The notes under the pieces were generated by a model. The model had not been told where the DNA came from. It did no database searches and worked only from the letters and a program-made list of their open reading frames with translations. From contig NC_067282.1 in the NCBI RefSeq assembly GCF_020740795.1, positions 173,568,274 through 173,632,273 of the forward strand: a stretch of DNA of 64,000 bases, in the 5' to 3' direction. The stretch is from Apus apus. Its lineage: Eukaryota > Chordata > Aves > Apodiformes > Apodidae. This document shows, in pieces, positions 50,301-61,800 of this stretch. Made by a program: the position numbers and the translations under genes. How positions within the stretch are numbered: position 1 is the first letter of the stretch; every line of letters starts with the position of its first letter.

Positions 50301-51249
50301 ATGACCTCAAGGTGTTACAGGGAAGGTTTAGATTAGGTATTAGAAGATAGTTCTTCACTGAAAGGGATATTAAATGCTGGAATACGCTGCCCAGGGAGAT
50401 GGCTGAATGACCATCCCTGGAGGTGTTTAAAATACATGTAGTTGCAGGGCTTACAAATATGGTATAACACTCAACTCCGTAGAGCTAGGTTAACGCTTGG
50501 ACTTGACAGTCTTAAAGGTCTTTTCCAACTAGAGTGATTATGTGATTCTGTGGCTGGGATTTCTTTCCTGGGGTCTGGGCTAAGTTCCCACAAACCTCTC
50601 CTGGCACAAATCTCCCTGTTCTTGTCAGGTCCTTACCTTCTGTGCTGCCTGTTTGATTGCATATCTAATATCCTCAAGGCAAACTCCATCGTTATGCCAT
50701 TGCTGAAAAATCCCATTGCCAAAATACTGCAGAAGAGAAAAAACAACAGGTTGATGATGACAGCATGTCAGGGATTGCCTGTCAGAAAGCTGCAGGTAGC
50801 CCTAGGGTAACTCACCAGGCAAAAGGAGTGTGCACAGATCCCGCCATTCTGCAGTTTGGGCCCACAGATGTCTGGGTCAGCCCCTGCCCGGTGACACAGC
50901 ATGCATTCTGGAGAGGAGAGAGCAAATGCCACCAGAAATGAGAGGCTCTGTGGGCCTGGGGGAAGACTACCCTAGGGATTGTCCTCTATCCCTGCCCAGC
51001 TGGCTGAGGGATTGGGCTGGAGGCCTTGGAGAAGAGGGACCATTGCAGACATAGGGGTCCCGGCAGGTGCCCCTTGCCCAGTCTGGGCCCTGCTTGCTGA
51101 CAAAAAGAACGGGCCCTGCCCCAGGGTGTTTGGGGCACTTTGGCCTTCCCCTCCACTGCTCTCAGCCCCATGCTGAATGCCCCCACAGCCTCTCTGCTAG
51201 GCTGTGGGAAGAACACTTTGGTCTCACCTTGCTCCATGCTAGCAGACAT
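47390..51249 (-). CDS. PHF7-like: PHF7-like PHD/RING zinc-finger protein, 8 coding exons
   Basis: Coding exons, 5' to 3' on the minus strand: 51249-51228, 50907-50816, 50726-50637, 48966-48842, 48616-48347, 48124-48011, 47859-47741, 47583-47390. All introns are GT-AG and the total is 1026 bp, a 341-residue protein ending in TGA. The first ATG has a good context (CACCATG). Residues 9-37 (CMLC...HSFC) form a C2HC knuckle. With 70-116 (CFVC, CCEMGC, HLPC, CWEH) they make an extended PHD finger. Residues 132-180 (CLIC, CPAC, HRDC, CLHC) are a C4HC3 RING/PHD-like finger. Residues 219-272 ([21 protein letters not shown]) are a third PHD-like finger. The tail (319-341) is Arg-rich. This is the PHF7/G2E3 architecture without a HECT domain. 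PHF7 is a nuclear histone reader and E3 ubiquitin ligase of spermatids; the same role here is inference. No stop, frameshift or lost ligand is seen. The weakest point is the exon 5 donor (AG-GTTGGG). Confidence 0.92.
49235..50552 (+). mobile_element. CR1 LINE in intron 3 of the PHF7-like gene, antisense to it
   Basis: About 1.3 kb of plus-strand CR1. It begins in the RT domain (KVMEQ-like, then [16 protein letters not shown]), includes an intact FADDTKLGG catalytic motif near 49675-49700, and continues through the ORF2 C-terminus to the 3' tail ending GTGATTATGTGATTCTG. Several frameshifts and stops make it inactive. It occupies most of the 1670-base intron between the PHF7-like exons at 50726-50637 and 48966-48842; without it that intron would be about 350 bases. 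It covers nearly the same ORF2 segment as the copy at 45.6-47.0 kb, in opposite orientation. Confidence 0.93.
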
Positions 51250-52520
51250 GGTGCACGTCACTCGTGAACACTGGGAGAGTCTCCATTGCAGCAGTGCTGG
51301 AGTGTCTCCACTGGTGACCCTGAGGGAGAAGTGGCATGTGGGTTTGCTTGTAGCTCCAGCCCAGAACCCCGAGATGTGAAGTTCCCCTGCTCCCTCAGCA
51401 GCCCCTGTCCCTCCCCTGCGCTCTCCTCACCTCACCACATCACTTTGACATGGGCCTGAGCCCACTGTCCCTTTGTTTGTGGCTTGGCTCTCTGTGTCTC
51501 AATGGCCACTATGAAATCAGCACCCATGCGCCCCTGGCATGGGCAGGGACCTCAACCATCTGCTACCCATAGTGACACAGCCACCACCTCATAGGGGTGG
51601 GTGTGAAGGAAAGAGATGGGGCCCTGAACCCTTGGCACCCACATAATCCACACAGGGGTGGATGCTCCTGCAGCAAGTGCCGAGTCAAATGCCAGGTCTC
51701 CCCAGGGCAGCTGTCAAGGGTGACACTGCTTGCTGAAAGCTGCTGCAGGGCTCCAGCCCTGACCCGGGGCAACCTCTGCTCCTGCCTCAGCATGGGGAGC
51801 ACTGCCCACATGGCAGGAAGGTGATCTTTCCTCTCTGTGCTGCACCTGGAAGGCAGCATCAGCAGGACTGCCTCCAGTTCTGGGCTCCCCAGTCCAGGGG
51901 ACAGAAGTGACCTTCAAGCCTAACCTGAGCTCTCACATCCCATCCACTCAGATGTTGGTCAGTGGTTGGTGCCTTCTTCAGCTCCTACTTCTAGAAAGTG
52001 TCCCCAGCCACCTTCCAATCCAAACTTTGATGCTTAGGTTTTCCTTCTCACCAGGCTTTCTGCAATGCCATTCTGCCTTCTGATGCTATGGCATTAATGA
52101 GCTCCATTAGCTGGATGCTGACAGAGGTGAATGCTGCCAGAGAACATGCTCCCCAGCTCCCAGTGTGGCTTTGCATGACCACAGTTCTTTGACCAGCTCT
52201 GTTTGACCTCCATTGCTCAAGCCAGTGCCTCAGAGCTCTCAACACATTCCCTCTGAAGAGCTCTAACTGTTGTGGCCATGTCTCCACCTCATGCCTTCCC
52301 AGTCACAGCAGTCAAGAACAGAAGGACAGAGTGCTGCCTCAAAGGTCTCTTTTAGACTCTTCTTTCCTTCCTCATTGTCTCCGTGTCAGCTGAAAAGCCC
52401 GTAAGGTCTCCCAGATTCCCTTGCCTTCCTCAGAGAGGACAGCTGCTCCCTACTTTAGTAAATCAATGCACTTTTCTTGAGATGTTCAAGTGTAAGGCAG
52501 CTGACAGGCACAGGGTTGGC
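51250..52520 (-). promoter_or_regulatory. GC-richer 5' flank of the PHF7-like gene
   Basis: This stretch has the same raised GC as the gene and drops to AT-rich sequence near 52.5 kb. It should hold the promoter and any 5' untranslated exon. Directly upstream of the ATG the minus strand reads CTCTCCCAG (51279-51271), a fair 3' splice site, so the first coding exon may begin at 51270 and an upstream non-coding exon may exist. A CRE half-site (TGACGT on the minus strand, 51260-51255) lies a few bases before the ATG. No TATA box is obvious. Open frames here (for example 51563-51917 minus) have no recognisable domain and look like GC-rich noise. Confidence 0.4.
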
Positions 52521-55500
52521 TGGTGCTCTCTTCAGCCAATAAAGTGGGGATATCAATAAAAAAATGAAGAAATTATGCTGATGATGAATAGAGTGATCCA
52601 AAATCAAAGAGATGCCATACAGACTGTCTAGCTGGAACTGAATATAGTTGTCTGTCTATATCCAAATGACCTGCTGAGGTTTTGACAAGAGCCTTCTCAA
52701 GGTGAAATATATTGTATGATGATAACTTGACTGTCCAGCTGATATCATTCAGAGCAATAACCCTTTCTCTAATAGGATATGGAAGGATAAAAAATATGTT
52801 TGTGCTGATTATATTTGATTTAGAGTCACAGAATAAGGATACAAATGGTATGACTTATTATTCATGCAATATCCTATGTGGACATAACATTTAATAGGCC
52901 ATCAAATAAAGGTTGTTTTTTATAGAACTTGTTAATCACAAATATCCAGAACTTCAGAAATTCTTAATTTCAACAGGAATGATACATTTAAACTCCTCTG
53001 AACATCTGGTCTTAAATTAATGTGGGATGATGTTTAGTTCATATTTAAGTAGAGTACCCATTAATTTGAAAATATAAAACCAAAAGTGTTAACAGAATGC
53101 AAAGGTGACCTCCTGTTATTCTATTAACTCATCAGTAGTGTGACCTGTTTTTAAGGGCATGATAATTACACCTTATAACTGAAAAAATATATTTAAAATG
53201 AACTTGTCCTCCAAATTTACAAAGTTCTGTTTAGGCAGGTTGAACCACCTTCAGAAAATCTCTGTCTCTTTGCATCGACTTTGCAGAAAACCTAGGATGA
53301 TGAAGCTCCCCCCTGGGTTAAATAGAGTGGCATTAATCAGGTGGGATAAACTGGGGTCTGAAGACATCAGCTATCTTTGAAACTCTCCAGGGATCTTGAT
53401 TCAGCTGCAGGAACTTAAATAGTTTATTCCAAAACCTAATAGCATGTCCCTTCAAAAATACAGGGGTTTTTTATCTAAAGTATTTCCATCTGTTTTTCTT
53501 CATACCAATTTAATATTGAGGGTTGAACAAAGACTCTTGGAGATAATGCAAACAGTCCTGAAGGTACTAGGTTCAAGCCTATCAATTAATTTCACAGGTT
53601 CCAATTTAACAGGCAGAAGCATTATTAGCACCACCATGAACAAATTATTACAATCAAATCCTTAGGATCAATGGATTTGGATTCAAATACAATCACAGTT
53701 ATTATCCCCAGGATATGATTCAGGGTCCAGTTTAAGGAAAACAGCTGAATGTCAAGGAGAATCCCTTCCTGAATTTTTTAACTTTAACATTCATTTAAAT
53801 GTATTTTTATGCCAATGTAGATGAAAATAAGTTGTCCTTGCCAACACGGACTGCCCCAGGTAGACCATTCACACTGCAACGATGACACATATCAAGCAGA
53901 CAAGACTGATTGGAAACTTTTCAAAAGTGGCCTGACATAACTTGCCAGAAAGGCAGAGGGGAATTAGGGGGAAATTAAGACTGCACCACCTAGAAACCCC
54001 CCTCTGATTTGCTTAAAATTGAGTCTTGGGACTGCATTCAGCTGAAGACTGACATTATTTCAGTGAAATGTAAAGTCAGATAGCACAGAATCAGGGCAAT
54101 GGAGAGCTCTGAAGATAGGATCAAAATTTTAACTGTCCTTTACCTTTGAGAAGCACTGGAAGGTGCTGAAAAAAAAAATAGATTAAAAAATAATATGACC
54201 TAGAAATATTAGAGTGCAAATAAAAATTCTACTAAAATAGCAGATATTGTATGACAAGCATCAAGAAAATCCATGTGCTTTATCACAAACTGCCAACAGA
54301 AAATATTTTGAATAAGATCTTAATATAGTACTGTATAATTTAGTTTTGTACATTGGTATGATCCTGAAAAACCGTGTCAAGACAACACACAGTTCTGCAT
54401 TCTCAAGCTCACACACCAAGTTATCTCAGTCCTTTCTATATAGTATTTTGCAGAGCCTGGGAGGTTAGAAACTGTCCTTTTACAGCACAAAGGCTTAGGT
54501 GTTACTGATATTTTTCTCTAAAGGACAATTTTAAGGAAAATGTGAATGAACAACACAACCCATGCTGCTAACAAAATGTAAACTCTAAAGAACTGCTAAA
54601 TATCTTGTGCTATTTAGCATAAATCTTGAGCACAGTAGCAGAGAGCCCAAGTTTGTATTCTGCCTTAGAAATATAATCAGTGATATGCCCACCAGATGCT
54701 GAAATCCAGGAGAAAGTTAAAGACTCTCCAATGTTATTTCTCAACAATTTGTTAAAGGATTTTTCAGATTTCTAGTGCTGACTTGAAATATTTTACAGCC
54801 TTGGTTTCTCTCCAAATTGTGTCTCTTAATCACAACAAACTGTCATACACTGTCAGTCTCCACCAGTGGAAATGATAATGAACAGCTTCACTTTACAAAA
54901 ACACAGCTAACTGATTTCAGATTGATGAGGATGGCAAACAATTTTGCCCCAGCCTTTGATGAGCATATTTGTGCAGCTTGGAAATTCCATCCCAGAAAAG
55001 TAAATGTGCTCTTGGCAGTTGGAAGACAGATTGCACCAGGGCTCTCTTCTAGTAAAACTGAACTAATCAGTGAGCAGGTGTCTGATCTGCAGCCCTTCAT
55101 GCACTGTTCTCTAAACTCTGGGCTTTCATTAAGGCTGCAGTCTCTAATGACAACTTCCACATACAGTGGTAGACTCCTGAACAAACTGTATCTTGGGAAC
55201 ATGGTCTTACACATGCCACAATTCCTTTTCCAAAATCCCAAATGTGACATGTGTCTTTACACTTTGATACTGCAAGGGTTTTACTTTCCTTACTTTATTA
55301 CTTCTGGAATGTAAATACATGGCTCAAACAGTGTTCAAACAAATAGACTGCTTATAGGGTATAGTCCCCTTGTTAGCATGTATTCAGGAAATCCCTGCAT
55401 TGTACCCATTCAGTCCCTGGTGAAGAGGGAGCATGTGAAAGTAGACATCCAAATTACCACTCCTGCAGCAACTCAAAGTGTGCTACTCTTCTGTACAAAG

Positions 55501-55604
55501 GCAAAATACTGTTTCCTGCTTGGAGAGTAGCTTACTGGCTAGACATTCTCTCTGCTTGGGCAACAGCTTCTTCCCCTACCAGCAACGCAACAGGAGCTGG
55601 AATT
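52521..55604. other. AT-rich spacer with two overlapping unexplained open frames
   Basis: Mostly featureless AT-rich DNA. At 54817-55314 a 165-codon plus-strand frame coincides with a 120-codon minus-strand frame (54888-55250). Neither resembles a family I know, and neither has obvious exon borders. It may be a decayed repeat or retroposed sequence that has kept even base composition. It runs to within 300 bases of the CR1 fragment at 55.6 kb. Confidence 0.3.
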
Positions 55605-55893
55605 GGAGCAGCTGAGGGAATTGGGGTTGTTCAGTCTGGAGAAAAGGAGGCTGAGGAGTGACCTTATTACTCTACAACTACCCAAAAGGAAGCTGTAGCG
55701 AGGTGGGGATTGGCCTGTTCTCCCATGTAACAAGCAATAGGACAAGAGGAAATGGCATCAATTTGTGCCAGGGGAGGTTTAGATTAGATACTAGAAGATA
55801 ATTCTTCACTGAAAGCATTATCAAACACTGGAACAGGCTGCCCAGGGAGGTGGTGGAGTCACCATCCCTGAAGGTATTTAAAATACCAATATA
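55605..55893 (+). mobile_element. CR1 LINE ORF2 end and 3' region fragment, plus strand
   Basis: Plus-strand sequence reads LRELGL and [12 protein letters not shown], then the usual CR1 segments around AGAAGATAATTCTTCACTGA and CAGGCTGCCCAGGGAGGTGG. It stops near AGGTATTTAAAAT, before the terminal ATTCTATG repeats, so both ends are missing. Confidence 0.9.
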
Positions 55894-58800
55894 AATACCC
55901 CAAAGAGTTGCAAATCCATTATGGCTAGCTATGTAGCAGACTATAGCCATACAGCTGTTTTGAACATAAAGATATAGCTGAACCAGAAAGAGCTGACAAG
56001 ATCTTGATCATGTGGAATACAGTAGACCATACTGGAGAGGTGAAGCACCAGGAAAGGATGCAAGGCCAAGATGCCTACCTGTACACTGCTTCTATCTGCC
56101 CTCCATTTAATTCTGCTGTGAACAAAATCCTGGATTATTAAGAACTTTCTATGGAGTCAAAGTATTTGTCATCTTAAACATTCATAGCAGGATAATACAT
56201 CTGCTACACTCTGTTTTCCAGCAGATTTTTGCAACTTATTTACAGAATTCTAAATACTTAAGTAATGACAGCTTTCTGTACTATACAATGGATAGCAAGT
56301 TGCCAATTACATTTTGTCTGTAAAATCTGACTGTTACAAATATGCTTTCTTCATTGAAAGAGAACCTAGGTTCTTGCTCATTTGCCCACACTATGGTATA
56401 ATGCTACAGAAAACTCAAGCTGCTTTATTTCCAAAGGTATATTTGAAGAAAAAGAATTATATACTTTGCACTTTTTTCATCATCTGAAGGAGAGGAAAAT
56501 TAAGCTTCATATGGGGATTGATAATTTAAGAGCATTTAAATTAGTCCCAAACAAGTTACTATACAAAACTTACAGAGCAGTTACAGTAGCAGTAACTGCA
56601 GAAAACTGAAGGCTTAATTTGAAATTAAGCCTAACTATAAATTTGTAACTAAGTACAGTGGGTGTCACTAAAAATTCAGCATTCAGCACAGGGGAAGGTG
56701 GTGTAACACCTATGAGCAGTGTGAAAGTTACCACAGCTATGAGCATGCCTGGAGCAGCAAATGATGCTCAGGATGGTAAGTAACGGAGAGAGTTATCACC
56801 ACCCTGCTAAATGGTCACAGATTGCAGATATTTATAGCTAATGAAACTATCAATGTAATCATTGTATAGCAGCACTTCCAATACTGATATTGAAGAGCTT
56901 TCTGTGCAGTGGATAACTAATCCCTGCTGTGCTTGTCTAAGATAGTTGGTATATGTTTACTTATGGATGAGAAAAAAGCGGTAAAAATGTCTTTTCAGAG
57001 CAGCTGAGTTCTCTTGCCCAACATGCAGTATCTTGAGTCTGTTTCAAAAGGTACACCTATCTGTAGTCCTTCCTGAATCCAGTGTAGGTGTTGGTCATCA
57101 GCCCTTCTAAAATCAGGTACATGTACCTCTATTTAAGATGATGTATAGAATCATAATGAATTACATGAAGACTGAAATATAAAGAATTTGTAACTCCTGT
57201 TTGGGAATCCATTTGTTCTCTTCCCATGGTCTGAGGAACACCCATGCAGCATCCTGCTGCACACAGTCCTGTTTCAGTCACTGTATACAGGTAGCAGCTT
57301 TTAGACAAAGACAAACACTTTGACAAATTCAATGCCATGCAGTCAGATTTTGAGGATTTTACACAGCTAAATTACTCTAAAAAGCTAATTTCTAGTGATT
57401 TTCTAAATACTTTAAAGAAAATTAGCCACCAAGTCAGATTTAATGATCAGATATTCCTGGCTTCACAAGTTATTGACTATTTTAAATTACTAACTTGAAA
57501 GACTGACCCGAATGACTACAGGTGGCTCAGCTAAACGCTACAGACCTGCTCACTTCATCCTAATATGGGGACACCTACCATTAAATCTTCACCATTTATG
57601 TCTACCTACTTACAATCATCATCACTTAGTATCATTTGTCCTAACAAAAATTTGCAGATGAAACTTATTCTCCAAATTCACTGCAAGAAACCAAATCTAT
57701 GTTGCATCAAGATCTACTACATCAGGTGAGCCTGTGCAAAAGCTGAACGATCATGTAACATCACTCAAAGAGGACTGGGATTTACTGGAAGCAAGTATGC
57801 AGCCCAACTAGTCCCTTGAGCACAGCCACAATGAGAAGGTCACAGCATGAGTAGTTCATTGTTAAGCTTTTAGCCCCTCCCTTACATTTTTAACCTTCAC
57901 TTTAAACCAAGTTGATGTCATGGTTTAAATGACTTAATATCAAACTAACAATAGCTGCAGGGGGGAAATTTGATGCCAATAGAATTCCTCTCCCTCTCAA
58001 GCTTCCTATAGGTTTCATCAGAAAGATGTAATCCTGAACCTGAAAAGCAGCAGTAGAAGTTTATGTTTGGGCATATTTCATTGATCAGCACTTCCTGTGC
58101 CCTCCATCCTGCCTTCTCTGACACCCCTACAGGACCTTTCCTGCTCCCCTCTGGGCAGTGATTAATTTCTCCTTCACTGGACCAGTTGTTGTTTGGAGAC
58201 ATGCTCAGCCTTAGGAGCCCTTCAAAGCAAGACAAATTTGGCCAGTGCTGCTGATTTAGTGCTTAAGATCTTGCGCACCTGCAGTACTACATACATAATA
58301 AAATCCTTCCATATGAAGTCGTTGCCTCTCTCTCCAGTGCCTAGTTGAGCTTCACAATGCTGTCTAAAAGATAAAATATTTCCCACCATCAGCAGATATT
58401 AGAGATATTTAAATGACAAACATGGGCTCTGCCAAGCTCTTGATGGAAAGCTGAAATACAGCTTTCCAGCTCTATTTCCACATTCAGCTACAACATCAGG
58501 AAGCTGAGAAACTAAGAGAAGTGTAAAGGATCTACAGTACATGTACACAAGAGGAAGAGGAGAAAAAGAAAAGGGAAAGAGAGAGTATTTTCTTTCTTTG
58601 TGTTTTTCTCTTCAGTACTTTTTTATTTTAATTTGTTTTTTTTCTTTAGCTGTTATATTTTAAGATAAGCTCTTTTTGCTTATATATCAATTATGGATTA
58701 CTTTTGAACTATGCATGCAATATGTATCTCAGTGTTTAAAGGAAATAAAAACATCTTTCCTTCGGGGGATTTTTCCTGTGCAGTTATTCTTTTATTTCAC

Positions 58801-61800
58801 TTTGGTCACTTTTTTTCTGTATTCTAGGATCATATGAGAAAGAGAGCAGCTCTCTTCTGTGCCAGAGAAATAATGAGTGTTTCCAAAAATACTATTTTAC
58901 GATAATATCAAAAGTATCTTAATTTTATATGATCCTAATTTTTCATTGCTTAACTGTAATGCAAAAAAAAATTCAAAACCCTAAAGTAACAATGAAAGGA
59001 AGGTAGCCTGGCTGTCTAATATCCAGGGTTTATTTTCATCTCTCTTGTTCATTAGAACATATAAATACTTCTATGGTTATTAATTTGGTGGGGTTTTTTT
59101 TATTTTGTATTTTATTATCTATAACATCATAAATCCTAGTAAAATACAAAAATTGCTGAATTCACTCTTTAGATGTATACCACTGTATTCTGCTAAGTTA
59201 ATAATGAACATTTTTCATAACTTGCAAAAGATATAACTTGATTTGTTATTGAAATTACTGAATGCTAAATTATAAACTGAAATTTCAACAATATTGACAG
59301 GTCTAAACAATCATTTCTATATGACTACTAAACACATAGATTTAAAGAAGAATATGCACTCGTTAAACTATCTCCTGCATGCAGAATTCTTTCTTATAAG
59401 GCAAGTTTTTAATATTTTAAAAGGAAATTTTTTTGCCCTGCATATTTGTCCCTTTCCAGCAAATCTATGACTTCTCTTTCAAAGCATATCACACCAACGC
59501 AAACCAGCAAAGCACACAACTATGACACCAGTTATTTTTTTTCTCAGATGCTGCTTAGTAACAAAGAATGTTTATTTTTAAAGTACTTTGTCACCTTTAA
59601 AACCCTAAAATTAGTACAAAACTATAAAAAAAAATGTTTTGTTTCAAGAAAAAGGTTTAGAGTGTCTAAAGTACATGCCAAATTGAATATGAATTTGTTT
59701 ATCTAATCAAAACCAAGATATTTCTGTCACTTCATTATGGTTTCTACTCATAAAAGATACATTACTAAAAAGTGCCCTTGACTATTTTTAATCAAGGGTT
59801 TTAAAACACTATCTTTCTCATGCCTATCCTTTAATAAAGTACCTTAAAAGAATGGCAATGTAATTTCTTACCTAGTTCTACCTGTTAAGATCTCAGAAGC
59901 AAGTAAGAAATTAGTGTACTAATCAAAGTACGTTCTGTACTGTGAATTGTTCTCTGAGCTGTTACCTGTTTGGACATAATTTTAAAACCTTCTGCAACTG
60001 CTGATGCCAGAAAACCATCTCAGATTGTTTTACCACAGATTATCGCTGTTTTTTACAATAACTGATTTCCTTTCTGTTTGCATTTACATTGAAAAATAAT
60101 ATGCAATGCTTACTTATTGACAATAGAAAGCTGTCAACCACTTGTTCACCTAGTAAACAGCTTGAGAAAGACTAGCAAAAGTAACTCACAGCAGGTACAT
60201 AACCTTTTTAAATAATGTAATTTTTTATTATTTTTTAAAGAACCCAAAGGCACCTTAGAGGATCCAAAGTAGTGCCTATATGCCTTATCTCCAGTTAGAT
60301 TTCTAAATTCAGAGAAGTTAGAGAATCTCTACTCTGCTGTAACAGATGCTTGAATCAATACATGTATGTGCATTTTTCAGTCAAAACTGCTTTCTCTCTG
60401 CAAAACCATGCTTTTGCAGATGTCAAAAGGATCTGTTGCTTAGGCTGGTGAAACCTATCACCAGGTCTGTAATTCACAAACTAGGTCATTTCTACAGTTA
60501 TGTCCCTCGAAAGTCCCAGATTGTTTGGAGTATTCTGAGTGCTGATGCTGAAGCACAGGATTCAGCATCCTGCTCACCGCTGTTTGAAGGAAACAGCAGG
60601 TGAGGGGTGCAGTTTAATGTGAGTTAGTTCCTCTGCCCTGCATTTGCAGGAGATGGTACTAATCACCCAGTGACACATTAGACAGAGGGAGACCTTCCTA
60701 ATGCTCTTGCAGCTACACCACTCTACAGACAGAGATGCAGAGGAACCAACAACCAGAGAGAAAGGCATAATCTTGTACCTCAGCAAACAGGCTCTCACAC
60801 AGACATGGCTTAATCAGGTGACAACCTGGCATTACCAATTCACTTAATCAGAAGATCAATACAGGCAGCAAATCCTCTCAGTCAAGGGGCTTCGGTTCCA
60901 CCATTCTCTTTGATCCTTCCTTTAATTTGGCACAGGTTTTGTCGTTGTCCTGCCTGAAACTCAGTCAACTCAGAAATATTGTAAATTCTACTGCAGAACA
61001 TGAAGTCTTTCTTTAAGACCTGTTCCTTTATTCTTACTTTCTGAACCATAGATGATACACAAACCAGTATAATTATATGTCAGATCTTCAAGTGATATGA
61101 ATTAGAGTTTTTCCACAAAGAGGAGAATGTCTATAAATGGCTTCTAGAGTCTCTAGGGCTTCATTCCAGCCACTCAATCCCTTTGGAGTAATATAGACAA
61201 CTTCTGTCACAGACAACAATGAACCAGGGTGTGGGTGGGCTGTACAGAGCTTTCCCCATCAAGACAAAGCAACGTTAAATAATTCCCTAATTGCTGGGTC
61301 ACTCAAGATACTTTATTAGTGACTTCTCACTCACAACAGAAAAATACCATGCCTAGTAAGCCTTCTTACATTATAATTCTGTTGTGTTCCTTATTTTGGC
61401 AACTAAACTCCTTCTCTGTCTCTGCTTTACTGCCAAACTCAACACTTTAATTGCATATAGAGAATTCAAACATAGGCTTATACCTACCTGAAAGCAGTTT
61501 CATGTTCAATCTTTAAAAAGAGAAGTCTATTATTTATGAAAATGCAAATAGTTTATTAACAGAAAATGTTCTTCTAGTCCAAAACAACAACAACAAAAGC
61601 ATTTTGCTGGTTGGAAATTGCTAGATCAATGACCAGGTTACAAACACTCCTACAAAAAACCCAGAAGAGCAGGCTTTTCCAAGAAAAGTAAAATGGAGCC
61701 CAGTTTAGCAGGTAAAATGTTTTCAAGCTCCTCACATTATGCAGGGAATGCCTGGAGCTTATTTGGGAACAGATAGGTTTCCATAGGGAGAGGTAGTGCA

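Noticed and set aside
47390..51249. PHF7-like locus as a processed or decayed pseudogene
   Set aside because: Introns are present with GT-AG borders, phases match at all seven junctions, and there is no stop or frameshift over 1026 coding bases.
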